From Marinobacter sediminicola (GTDB lineage: Bacteria > Pseudomonadota > Gammaproteobacteria > Pseudomonadales > Oleiphilaceae), in contig NZ_JAVIXR010000009.1 in the NCBI RefSeq assembly GCF_031157525.1, positions 62,001-126,000 on the forward strand: DNA of 64,000 bases, in the 5' to 3' direction. A program made the position numbers and the translations under genes. This document shows positions 1 through 8,192 of the stretch, one piece after another (position 1 is the stretch's first letter; the number at the start of each line of letters is the position of its first letter). The notes beneath the pieces are model-generated. The model searched no databases and was not told the DNA's origin. It saw only the letters and a list, made by a program, of their open reading frames with translations.

Positions 1-2
1 TT

Positions 3-1643
3 CGCGTGGCCCTTGAAAACGCCACCAGCAGTGAAGCTAACACTTTTCTTGAAATTGGCTATCCGGTTCTCGACCACATCGAGGTGTATATCAGCCCGGG
101 CGATGGGAGCCAGACGGCCCTGGTATTGGGCGACAAACAACCGTTTTACGATCGCCCCATCCTGCACCGCAATTTCGTTCTGCCCATTACACTTGCACCC
201 TTTGAGAAAGCGGAGGTTTACCTACGGGTAAAAACCACCAGCTCCATGCAGCTTCCGCTAACGCTTTGGAATCAGGATGCCTTTTACTCGGTAGAACAGT
301 CCAGAAGTATGTTTGAAGGACTGTACTACGGCATTGTGCTCGTGATGATTCTCTACCATGTGTTTGTATTCCTCGCTGTTGGCGAGAAGAGCTTTCTATA
401 TTATGTGGCGTTCCTGGCGTCTATGCCGCTCTTTCTTTCCAGCCTCCACGGTGTGGCATTCCAGTACTTGTGGCCGGAGGCGACCTGGTGGAACGACCAG
501 GCAATTATTGTATTTCTCAGCTTGTTGGTACTTTTTGGGGCATTTTTCACGCTGGAGTTTATAAGCGTCAGTCGGGAAAACCACCCACGGCTGAATCGGT
601 GGACGCTTGGCATTGCTATAGCAGCGGGGGTGATGGCAGTGGCCGGTTTATTTGTGTCATATCAGCATATGATTTTGCCGACAATCATCGTGGCCGTTGT
701 CGGTTGCACCACTCTGTTGTTGCTGAGTATTGTTCGCTGGGTCAAGAACGATCCGGCCGCACGTTACTATACCTTCGCCTGGGTGTTCTTGTTGTTCGGT
801 GGCATTGTGCTGGCAATGAACAAGTTCACCATGTTGCCGCGTAACTTACTGACCGAGAATGCCACACAGGTTGGCTCAGCTCTTGGGGTGATTTTACTGT
901 CAATCGCTTTGGCAGACCGCCTCAACAAAGACAAGAAACGGGTTTTCGAAGCCCAGCAGGGTGCTTTGCTTGAGGAGCGTAAAGCCAGGCTCGCCCAAGC
1001 TAAAACTCTGGATATTCAGCGTGAAGCGAACGTGTTACTTGAAGAAAGAGTGCGGGAGCGTACGCGCGATCTTGAACGCCTGAACGAGCAGCTGCTTGAG
1101 TTAAGTTCTACGGATGCGCTGACTGAGCTCAGAAACCGTGGTCACTTTGATCGGGTGTTTCAATCTGCGGTTGTGCATGCCTATCGTTACCAGGAACCCC
1201 TCTCGCTGTTGGTGCTGGATATTGATCACTTCAAGCAATTCAACGATAACCACGGCCATCTGGTAGGTGATGATTGCCTGCAGATGGTTGCCCAGTGTGT
1301 ACGCGAGTTGGTTACCCGGCCACAGGATTTGGCCGCCCGTTATGGTGGTGAGGAATTTGTTGTGCTACTGCCAAACACACCACACAAAGGCGCTCTCGAT
1401 GTTGCCGAGCGCATCCGAAAAGCGGTAGCAGCTATGGCATTTCAGCTATCCGGCCAAACACTCCATCTCACCGTCAGTGTGGGAGTGTGTACTGAGCTAC
1501 CAGCCAGTGCAGATGCCACAGAAACGCTTTTCAGCAGGGCGGATGAAGCTCTGTATCAGGCCAAGGCCAATGGCCGTAATTGTGTTGTGGCCTGGGCCGC
1601 GCCCAGCGAGGACGCGACGCTAGCCATCAATACTCAGGCGTGA
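3..1643 (+). CDS. Diguanylate cyclase with 7TM-DISM sensor region (5' partial)
   Basis: Makes the second messenger cyclic di-GMP from two GTP in response to an unknown external signal. The reading frame is open to the left edge, so the true start lies upstream; the GTG at position 6 is internal. The first ~85 visible residues look like the end of a 7TMR-DISMED2 extracellular domain. About seven membrane segments follow (roughly residues 95-305), then a charged helical linker (~310-365) and a GGDEF domain. The catalytic motif is an intact GGEEF near residue 447. An RxxD product-inhibition site (R-P-Q-D) lies five residues before it, so the enzyme is predicted to be active and feedback-inhibited. 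There is no EAL domain. The stop codon overlaps the convergent amidase gene by 10 bases, with no terminator between them. Confidence 0.93.
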   Translation, partial: RVALENATSSEANTFLEIGYPVLDHIEVYISPGDGSQTALVLGDKQPFYDRPILHRNFVLPITLAPFEKAEVYLRVKTTSSMQLPLTLWNQDAFYSVEQSRSMFEGLYYGIVLVMILYHVFVFLAVGEKSFLYYVAFLASMPLFLSSLHGVAFQYLWPEATWWNDQAIIVFLSLLVLFGAFFTLEFISVSRENHPRLNRWTLGIAIAAGVMAVAGLFVSYQHMILPTIIVAVVGCTTLLLLSIVRWVKNDPAARYYTFAWVFLLFGGIVLAMNKFTMLPRNLLTENATQVGSALGVILLSIALADRLNKDKKRVFEAQQGALLEERKARLAQAKTLDIQREANVLLEERVRERTRDLERLNEQLLELSSTDALTELRNRGHFDRVFQSAVVHAYRYQEPLSLLVLDIDHFKQFNDNHGHLVGDDCLQMVAQCVRELVTRPQDLAARYGGEEFVVLLPNTPHKGALDVAERIRKAVAAMAFQLSGQTLHLTVSVGVCTELPASADATETLFSRADEALYQAKANGRNCVVAWAAPSEDATLAINTQA

Positions 1644-3103
1644 CTGTATTCCGCAGTGTGCACCGGAAAAGTCCAGGGTGAGAACTCGGACTCCAGGGCG
1701 AATGCAAGCTCCAACAGCGTGCGCTCATCCCCGAATTTACTCATAAGCTGTATCGAAACCGGCAGATTCTCTGATGTCATTGCCATGGGGACTGATATGG
1801 CCGGCGTGCCGGTAACGTTTGCCAGTGGGGAGAAGTTGGCATATTGAGTCAGGCGTTCAAACAGTATGTCAAAAGGCACTTTTGAGCTCAGGTGGCCCAG
1901 TTTTGGAGTAGTGTGTCCCAGAACCGGTGTCAGCACCGCATCGTAGGTAGACATGGCCTCCGCAAACTCGAACCTGGCGCGGCGTAACCGCCACAGCACT
2001 GCCGGCATCTTCCAGAAGCCTCGCTTGAACATTTTGTCCAGGCCCTGAGTCAAACCGTCTACCTGCCGTTTGTCAAAACCCAGGTGCGTTATTTTGCGCC
2101 CGTTGAGCTTCATGCCAAAGGCCAGCAGCCCCCAGTACATCGCAAAGTCATCTGGAAAGCTCGAGTTTACAGGCGTGTCCACCGGCTCAACATGGTGGCC
2201 CTGGGCTTCCAGTCTTCGCGCAGTGGCTTCAACAACCTGCCGTGTTGTGTCGTCGGTTTTGTGACCGTTAATGGAGTTTATAACGAAGCCAATCCGCATT
2301 GGCTTGCCAGATGGGCCTTCTACTTTGCCAATGACTGGCAATTTCGGGTTGCGGTAATAGCGCTCCGCTTCATAGATGAAGTTGGCCGTATCCCGAACGG
2401 TGCGCGTGACTACACCATCACTGAGAATATCAATGGGAAGCGATTTTGAGGCATCGTTTTCGATCACACGCCCGCGGGACGGCTTGAGTCCAATGAGGCC
2501 ACAAACGGCCGCAGGAATTCGAATGGAACCGCCGCCGTCGTTGGCGTGGGCAATGGGAACGGCACCGCTTGCCACGAGTGCTGCCGCGCCACCTGACGAG
2601 GCTCCGCTGGAATAAGCCAGATTCCAGGGGTTTCGAGTGGGGGCATCATGAACCGGCTCTGTTGAAGCGTTAAATCCGAACTCTGGCATGGTGGTTTTTC
2701 CCATGCAGAGATAGCCTTGGGCCAACATCTGTTCCGCGAAGGGGCTCGTGTGCTTTACGAGGTATCCAGCAGGCACCGCGGCTGAGCCCTGACGAGTTGG
2801 TAGTCCCGCTACATTGGTGTTGTCTTTGATAAAGGTGGGTACACCGGTAAAAAACGGTGCATTTGCCAGATCAGGTTGCCTATCCAGTTTGGCAGCGGCT
2901 TCCAGCATCTGTTGATAGCGTTCTGCAACAACGCCGTGAACCAGTGGTTCAGCCTTGTGCAATCTATCGATGGCGGCCTGGGTTACTTCAGTTACCGATA
3001 CCTCCCGGCGGCGGATTCGCTCTGCCAGGGCAGTCGCATCACTGTTCCCGAGGGCATCGTTGGTAAATGTATTGGCGGTCTGAGGGGAGTCAGAAGCTGG
3101 CAT
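1634..3103 (-). CDS. Amidase signature-family enzyme
   Basis: Hydrolyses a carboxamide by the Ser-cisSer-Lys mechanism of the amidase signature family (GatA, FAAH, bacterial amidases); the substrate cannot be read from sequence. Counting from the chosen start, the triad is Lys93 (FIKDN), Ser169 (GASSGG) and nucleophile Ser193 (GGSIR). The 24-residue spacing between the two serines matches the family. No signal peptide is visible and the ~489-residue length is typical. I chose the ATG at 3103 because a GGAG lies nine bases before it; an in-frame ATG at 3112 sits directly against that GGAG. There is no gatB or gatC next to it, so a general catabolic amidase is more likely than a tRNA amidotransferase subunit. 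It is a single-gene unit, convergent with the diguanylate cyclase. Confidence 0.9.
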   Translation of the reverse strand: MPASDSPQTANTFTNDALGNSDATALAERIRRREVSVTEVTQAAIDRLHKAEPLVHGVVAERYQQMLEAAAKLDRQPDLANAPFFTGVPTFIKDNTNVAGLPTRQGSAAVPAGYLVKHTSPFAEQMLAQGYLCMGKTTMPEFGFNASTEPVHDAPTRNPWNLAYSSGASSGGAAALVASGAVPIAHANDGGGSIRIPAAVCGLIGLKPSRGRVIENDASKSLPIDILSDGVVTRTVRDTANFIYEAERYYRNPKLPVIGKVEGPSGKPMRIGFVINSINGHKTDDTTRQVVEATARRLEAQGHHVEPVDTPVNSSFPDDFAMYWGLLAFGMKLNGRKITHLGFDKRQVDGLTQGLDKMFKRGFWKMPAVLWRLRRARFEFAEAMSTYDAVLTPVLGHTTPKLGHLSSKVPFDILFERLTQYANFSPLANVTGTPAISVPMAMTSENLPVSIQLMSKFGDERTLLELAFALESEFSPWTFPVHTAEYSHA

Positions 3104-3257
3104 CCGAGGCATCTCCGTCTTAATGTCTGGCAGCTCGCTGCGTGCTGCTGTTCGGGAGCCATACTTTACTCGAAGGTAAAACCTGAGGACATGTCATTTC
3201 AGGTATGAGTTTACAAGCCCGCCAGATTCGACGGGACTGTATGAACGTGGTGAGCGG

Positions 3258-4031
3258 TCAGGAATTTTCCCGGGACTGCTTGATAACATCGTAGGCGTTG
3301 GCAATTTCCTGTGTGCGCTCTTCTGCCATTTCGCGCATGCTCTCTGGAAGACCCCTTCCTGCAAGCTTGTCTGGGTGGTTCTCGCTCATTAGTTTGCGGT
3401 ACACCTTTTTCAGTTCTGCATCACTAATTGATGGGGTTACACCCAGAACCCTGTAGGCATCATCGGTTTGCTGGGCCGTAGAGCGTTGGCCGCCGGCCTG
3501 ACCCGCGTGTGCGCCGCGCAGCATGGCTTCCAGTTGGTCTACCTGGCTCTCAGGCAGGCCGAGTCCGCGGGCTATACGAACCAACATTTCGTGCTCTGCC
3601 GGATGCACTACGCCATCTGCGGCTACTGCCGAAACCTGTACCTGGAGAAACATTTGCAGAAAAGCCGGTTGCCGCCCACTGATGCTCAAAAAGTGGTTCA
3701 GCTCCGCATCCAGATCAAAATCTGCGGCCTTACCCCGACTGAACGCGGCTTTTGCGGTTTCTCTCTGGGCTTCGTTCAGACGAAAGCGCACAAACATGGC
3801 TTCGGCCATCTGAATTTCGTCTTTCGAGACAATGCCATCGGCCTTGCATAGAGCACCCATAACGGCAAACACAGATTCAATAAAACCGGATTGAATACCT
3901 TGAAGTTTGCCAATCAGGCGGCTTTTAGCGCGGTTAAGCAGAAAAGCGCCCAGAGCAGCGCCCACTAAAAATCCGGGAAACTTGCCAAAGCTGTAACCAA
4001 TCAAACCACCAATGATCATCGCAAACAGCAT
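3258..4031 (-). CDS. djlA: DjlA-type membrane-anchored DnaJ co-chaperone
   Basis: A co-chaperone that stimulates DnaK at the cytoplasmic face of the inner membrane. The N-terminus (residues ~1-32) is a glycine-rich hydrophobic segment like the dimerising membrane anchor of DjlA. A central TerB-like helical domain follows (~50-165). A linker rich in Gln, Gly and Ala (~170-185) leads to a C-terminal J domain (~190-257), with the essential HPD tripeptide at 219-221. At 257 residues it is close to the 271 of E. coli DjlA, and the domain order is the same. It stands alone, with a 124-base gap to the MgtC-like gene upstream. The family assignment is firm; in other species DjlA affects capsule and envelope stress signalling, which I cannot confirm here. 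Confidence 0.92.
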   Translation of the reverse strand: MLFAMIIGGLIGYSFGKFPGFLVGAALGAFLLNRAKSRLIGKLQGIQSGFIESVFAVMGALCKADGIVSKDEIQMAEAMFVRFRLNEAQRETAKAAFSRGKAADFDLDAELNHFLSISGRQPAFLQMFLQVQVSAVAADGVVHPAEHEMLVRIARGLGLPESQVDQLEAMLRGAHAGQAGGQRSTAQQTDDAYRVLGVTPSISDAELKKVYRKLMSENHPDKLAGRGLPESMREMAEERTQEIANAYDVIKQSRENS

Positions 4032-4155
4032 TAAAACGTCCTTAGGGGATAATGGATCAGACCACAGAATATACGTGTTTTTTAGAGGATATTCATGAAC
4101 AGGCTTTCATCCAGCCGTTCGATTTCTTCTGGAAAGTGGACTGGCGGTGGTACGG

Positions 4156-5436
4156 TTACTGCAACCAGGCTACCAAAAGTCCCGCGCCCAGCGAGAGCAG
4201 CATGGGACCCGCCACGTAGAGCCCTATCTGTCGGTTACCGATCACCCATGCCATACCGGATTTGACCAGATTGTTGGTGGCCGCAGCAATCACGATACCG
4301 AGCACCGCAGCATCCATCGCCAAGCCATTGTTGGACATGCGGGTGAGGGACAGGGTGATAGCATCAACATCCGCAACGCCGGAGGTGGCAGCCAGCATAT
4401 AAATACCGGTATCGCCCAGCCAGTCTTTCAGAAAGTCCCCAAGTAGCAGAATAGCCGTCAGCAGCATGCCAAAAACCACCGCGGATTTCAGATCGAGCGG
4501 GTTTTGGTTAAGTGTGGGCTGGCTGACCTCGCCTGTTTCGGAATTCCTGCGCCAGATGAAAATTGCGGGCACGTAAAGCAGCAGTGTCATAACGGCCACG
4601 GGCCAGACCAGACTCGGCAGCAAGTCTCGATTGATGACGAAGCAGTAAACAAGGATGCGCGGGAACATGGTGCCGCAGGCAATCAGAATGCCGGTGGCAA
4701 ATTGCGCATTCAGGGCAGGGTGTTTACCGGCCTGGCGGGCAAAGTGCAGGGTCAGGGCGGTGGATGAACTCAAGCCGGCAAACAGGCTGGTAAACAGAAT
4801 CCCTTTGCTGGTACCGACCATCCGCATGGCGAAATAACCCACGAAGGAGATGGACGCAATCATCACCACCATCCACCAGATTTCCCGGGGGTTGAGCACG
4901 CCACCAGGCCCCATAGGCTCGTTCGGTAGCAGTGGCAGCATAACCACTGAAATAACCAGCAGTTTGAGTGCAGCATCCAGCTCGTGGGCTTTCAGCTTGT
5001 GCACCCAGCCGTGAATTTCGTCCTTGTTATCCAGAATAATGGCAGTAATCACAGCAGCGGTCGTCGCTATCACCGGGTCGACGGCCACGGCTATGGCACC
5101 GAAGCAGAAGGTCAGCACCATGCTGACCATGCCGGTAATGCTGAAGTTGCGAATGTGATCAAGCCGCTCGCTGTAGGCCACAATGGCCATCGCTACAACG
5201 CTCAGAAGAAGCACAGGAAACGCCCAGACGGTGATTTCCTCTGCCAGAACCGCAGAAATGCCGCCCAAAAGACCGATAAGAGAAAAGGTTCGAATGCCGG
5301 CTATGCGTTCGCCGGGTTTCTGTTCGCGGGAGCCCCAACCCCGCTCCAGGCCAATGATGGCCCCCAAAAGAAGTGCCACCGCAAGGTTAAGCGTGGTCTC
5401 ATTTGAAGCCAGAAACTGGGATGCAACGTCATCCAT
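4156..5436 (-). CDS. MgtC/SapB-DUF4010 family membrane protein
   Basis: A polytopic inner-membrane protein of 426 residues. The N-terminal third resembles the MgtC/SapB domain: a short polar start, then a helix with the conserved LLGAIIGLERGW segment at about residues 20-31 and three further hydrophobic helices. The remainder matches DUF4010, with about eight more membrane segments and a conserved stretch near residues 345-375 (ATSGVADVDAITLSL). MgtC proteins are linked to growth at low magnesium and to acid stress, but DUF4010 fusions have no settled function. A transport or ion-homeostasis role is inference. The gene is divergent from the SulP transporter across 193 bases, which may hold promoters for both. 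Confidence 0.85.
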   Translation of the reverse strand: MDDVASQFLASNETTLNLAVALLLGAIIGLERGWGSREQKPGERIAGIRTFSLIGLLGGISAVLAEEITVWAFPVLLLSVVAMAIVAYSERLDHIRNFSITGMVSMVLTFCFGAIAVAVDPVIATTAAVITAIILDNKDEIHGWVHKLKAHELDAALKLLVISVVMLPLLPNEPMGPGGVLNPREIWWMVVMIASISFVGYFAMRMVGTSKGILFTSLFAGLSSSTALTLHFARQAGKHPALNAQFATGILIACGTMFPRILVYCFVINRDLLPSLVWPVAVMTLLLYVPAIFIWRRNSETGEVSQPTLNQNPLDLKSAVVFGMLLTAILLLGDFLKDWLGDTGIYMLAATSGVADVDAITLSLTRMSNNGLAMDAAVLGIVIAAATNNLVKSGMAWVIGNRQIGLYVAGPMLLSLGAGLLVAWLQ

Positions 5437-5531
5437 GAACGAAGGTAGCTCATTTTTTGGTGGGTGTTGCCGTGATCATAGCAGTCAGCAAGGCTGAGAG
5501 AACAGGCGCCCTTACGCCGGAAGCGGTATTT

Positions 5532-5540
5532 TGGTAGAAT
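5532..5540 (+). promoter_or_regulatory. Candidate extended -10 promoter for SulP-USP operon
   Basis: A TGG-TAGAAT element matches an extended -10 hexamer about 90 bases before the SulP start. Seventeen bases upstream of the hexamer is TTACGC, a weak -35. Its place in the divergent region between the MgtC-like gene and the transporter fits a promoter. No other support is visible. Confidence 0.4.
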
Positions 5541-5554
5541 TCGCGCCCTTTATT

Positions 5555-5585
5555 TTGCCGTAATTCGCAATTCATGTAACGGCAA
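5555..5585. repeat. Inverted repeat upstream of SulP (candidate operator or leader hairpin)
   Basis: The seven-base arms TTGCCGT (5555-5561) and ACGGCAA (5579-5585) are perfect complements around a 17-base spacer. They lie just downstream of the candidate -10 and 45 bases before the SulP start, so they would be in the 5' UTR or form a repressor site. No known regulator motif is recognised. Confidence 0.45.
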
Positions 5586-5629
5586 TCCCTTGGTCATTAA
5601 TCTGCGCAAATTTCCGGGTACCTAAAGCT

Positions 5630-7117
5630 ATGGTAAATACAATGAAAGCCGAATGGTTTTCCAACATTAAGGGCGATTTGCTCGCCGGAATCGTAGTTGC
5701 CCTTGCGCTGATTCCGGAAGCGATTGCCTTCTCGATCATCGCCGGAGTCGATCCTAAAGTCGGGCTCTACGCTTCCTTCTGTATTGCCGTGATCATTGCG
5801 TTTGTAGGCGGTCGCCCGGGCATGATCTCGGCAGCAACCGGTGCCATGGCGCTGCTGATGGTCACCTTGGTCAGGGAGCACGGTCTGGAGTACCTGATGG
5901 CCGCCACGCTGCTCACAGGTGTGATTCAAATAGTGGCTGGCTGGCTGAAACTGGGCGGCTTGATGAGGTTTGTGTCCCGTTCAGTGGTAACTGGTTTTGT
6001 GAATGCCTTGGCTATCCTGATCTTTATGGCTCAGCTACCGGAGCTCACGAACGTAACCTGGCATGTATACGCCATGACCGCAGCCGGGCTGGGCATTATT
6101 TATCTTTTCCCCTATGTGCCCAAGCTGGGGAAACTCGTGCCCTCGCCGTTGGTATGCATTGTGTCCCTGACGATTGTGGCAGTGATGTTCAATATCGACG
6201 TACGCACAGTGGGCGACATGGGTGAATTGCCCGACACGCTGCCAATTTTTCTCTGGCCAGATGTTCCCCTTACTCTTGAAACCTTGATGATCATCCTTCC
6301 GTATTCCATTCCGCTGGCTGTTGTGGGTTTGCTGGAATCCATGATGACCGCCACCATTGTTGACGATCTGACGGATACGGAAAGTGATCGTAACCGCGAG
6401 TGTCGGGGGCAGGGCATCGCCAACATCGGATCTGGCCTGTTTGGTGGTATGGCTGGCTGCGCGATGATTGGGCAATCCGTTATCAACGTAAAATCCGGGG
6501 GGCGCGGGCGGCTTTCCACGTTCACAGCGGGCGTGTTCCTTATGGTGATGATCGTAGTGCTGGACGACATACTGGTGCAGATCCCAATGGCTGCACTGGT
6601 GGCAGTAATGATCATGGTGTCTATCGGTACGTTCTCCTGGGACTCCATTCGCAACCTGAAAACCCACCCTGTTTCTACCAATATAGTGATGCTGGTCACT
6701 GTGTGCGTTGTGGTTGTGACCCACAATTTGGCTTTGGGCGTGTTCGCCGGCGTGCTGCTTGCGGCGCTGTTTTTTGCCAACAAAATTGGTCACTTTATGG
6801 AGGTTAAGTCCTCTCTTGATGAAGAAGCAGGCACCCGTACCTACAAGGTAACTGGCCAGGTGTTTTTCAGTTCTTCGGAAAAGTTTGTTGCATCGTTTGA
6901 TTTCCGTGAAGTGGTCGATAAAGTGGTCATAGATGTTAGCCGTGCGCATTTTTGGGACATTACCGCTGTGGGTGCGCTCGATAAGGTGGTTATCAAGTTC
7001 CGCCGCGACGGCGCAGAGGTGGAAGTGATTGGTATGAACCAGGCCAGTGCCACCATCGTTGACCGTTTTGGCGTGCACGATAAGCCGGAAGGCATAGATC
7101 AGCTGATGAGCCATTAA
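5630..7117 (+). CDS. SulP-family anion transporter with STAS domain
   Basis: An inner-membrane carrier of the SLC26/SulP family, which moves bicarbonate, sulfate or dicarboxylates, often with sodium or protons. The 495 residues start almost directly with the first membrane segment and contain about 12-14 segments. The SulP signature is near residues 20-45 ([20 protein letters not shown]). A cytoplasmic STAS domain covers about residues 390-490. There is no carbonic anhydrase fusion. An in-frame ATG at 5642 is an equally good start, since neither has a clear Shine-Dalgarno sequence. Only one base separates its stop from the universal stress gene, so the two are almost surely cotranscribed and translationally coupled. 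Such SulP-USP pairs occur in marine bacteria, where bicarbonate is a common proposal; the substrate here is unproven. Confidence 0.9.
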   Translation: MVNTMKAEWFSNIKGDLLAGIVVALALIPEAIAFSIIAGVDPKVGLYASFCIAVIIAFVGGRPGMISAATGAMALLMVTLVREHGLEYLMAATLLTGVIQIVAGWLKLGGLMRFVSRSVVTGFVNALAILIFMAQLPELTNVTWHVYAMTAAGLGIIYLFPYVPKLGKLVPSPLVCIVSLTIVAVMFNIDVRTVGDMGELPDTLPIFLWPDVPLTLETLMIILPYSIPLAVVGLLESMMTATIVDDLTDTESDRNRECRGQGIANIGSGLFGGMAGCAMIGQSVINVKSGGRGRLSTFTAGVFLMVMIVVLDDILVQIPMAALVAVMIMVSIGTFSWDSIRNLKTHPVSTNIVMLVTVCVVVVTHNLALGVFAGVLLAALFFANKIGHFMEVKSSLDEEAGTRTYKVTGQVFFSSSEKFVASFDFREVVDKVVIDVSRAHFWDITAVGALDKVVIKFRRDGAEVEVIGMNQASATIVDRFGVHDKPEGIDQLMSH

Positions 7118-7118
7118 T

Positions 7119-8000
7119 ATGCAAAATACAACTGAGAGCATCCAGGACAGCCTGCAGGTAGTGGCCTGCATTGACGGCTCACCCGCGGCGCCGGCAGTCT
7201 GCGACTACGCGGCCTGGGCCAGCAAACATATGGGTTCACCCCTGACCCTCCTGCATGTGTTGGACCAGGAGCGTTATCCTTCAGAGCCGGATCTGGCCGG
7301 GAATATTGGGCTGGGTAGTCGTGAGCAACTGCTGGATGAGCTTGCGCAGCTGGATCGTAGGCGAGCCAAGCTGGCTCTTGAGCACGGTGAACACATGCTG
7401 GATGAAGCCGCTCACCGGTTGCAGAGTGCAGGCATCAGTGACATTAAAAAACGCCAGCGGCACGGTGATTTGACCGAATCCCTGATGGCGCTTGAAGATG
7501 AAACCCGGCTGGTAGTGATGGGCTTGCAAGGTGACAGTAGCTCCAACAGTGGCGCAGGCATCGGCAGCCAGCTCGAAACGGTGATCCGTAGTGTGCACCG
7601 GCCAATCCTGCTCGTGCCAGATTCCTTCTCAATGCCTCGCACAGCCATGCTTGCATTTGATGGTAGCCCTACGGCGTTCAGAGGTGTTGAGTTGTTGGCG
7701 GGGAGCCCGGTATTGAAGGGTATGCCTTTGCACCTGGTGATGGTCGGGACTGACAACGCCGAGCGCAGAAGCCAGCTGGAAAAAGCAAAGCAGATGCTGG
7801 AAGTACTCGAAGCAGATATCACTCTCACCATCCTATCTGGTGATGTGGAGCAGGCGCTGCACAAATATCAGGAAGAGCATAATATCGACATCTTGGTAAT
7901 GGGTGCTTACGGCCACTCCCGCATACGCCAGTTCTTTGTGGGCAGTACGACAACCACTATGCTGAGAACCGCAAAGAAGCCCTTGGTTGTTCTACGCTAA
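7119..8000 (+). CDS. Tandem universal stress protein (UspA x2)
   Basis: A soluble protein of 293 residues with two UspA domains, about 10-150 and 165-293. The second ends with the ATP-binding type signature G-A-Y-G-H-S-R (near 265) followed by a GS-T-T-T stretch, so nucleotide binding is likely in domain 2. The first domain has a degenerate version (MGLQGDSSSNSGAGIGSQ). It directly follows the SulP gene with a one-base gap, suggesting that it modulates or protects the transporter; this is inference from gene order. A small hairpin with a short T run downstream (8095-8115) may end the operon. Confidence 0.9.
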   Translation: MQNTTESIQDSLQVVACIDGSPAAPAVCDYAAWASKHMGSPLTLLHVLDQERYPSEPDLAGNIGLGSREQLLDELAQLDRRRAKLALEHGEHMLDEAAHRLQSAGISDIKKRQRHGDLTESLMALEDETRLVVMGLQGDSSSNSGAGIGSQLETVIRSVHRPILLVPDSFSMPRTAMLAFDGSPTAFRGVELLAGSPVLKGMPLHLVMVGTDNAERRSQLEKAKQMLEVLEADITLTILSGDVEQALHKYQEEHNIDILVMGAYGHSRIRQFFVGSTTTTMLRTAKKPLVVLR

Positions 8001-8094
8001 AGGTTCATAGCGCCCCCCTTAAGCGGGTCCGGCTGAATTGACGGCCCCGCATACATTTTGTTGGCTCTAACTCCTGTTTTCTATTCCGTCTCCT

Positions 8095-8115
8095 GCTTGC
8101 TGAAGGCAAGCTTTT
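8095..8115 (+). terminator. Possible weak intrinsic terminator after USP gene
   Basis: A six-base stem, GCTTGC/GCAAGC, with a TGAAG loop is followed by TTTT. The stem is short and the T run brief, so it would be inefficient alone. It lies 95 bases after the USP stop. Confidence 0.4.
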
Positions 8116-8147
8116 ATCGACTGGCTCGTATGAACTGTGAATACCGG

Positions 8148-8184
8148 GCGCGGCATGGGTAATACCTTAGTACTCATGCCGCGC
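8148..8184. repeat. Long GC-rich hairpin between convergent genes
   Basis: GCGCGGCATG (8148-8157) pairs perfectly with CATGCCGCGC (8175-8184). The stem can extend three more pairs inward with one G-T wobble. There is no T run on either side, so it is not a classic terminator. It may block readthrough or protect 3' ends of the convergent USP and lipoprotein transcripts. Confidence 0.6.
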
Positions 8185-8192
8185 AGAGGCCG

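Noticed and set aside
6035..7171. 378-codon open frame antisense to the SulP gene
   Set aside because: Shadow of the SulP coding strand; a His/Asn/Gln-rich product with no family features.
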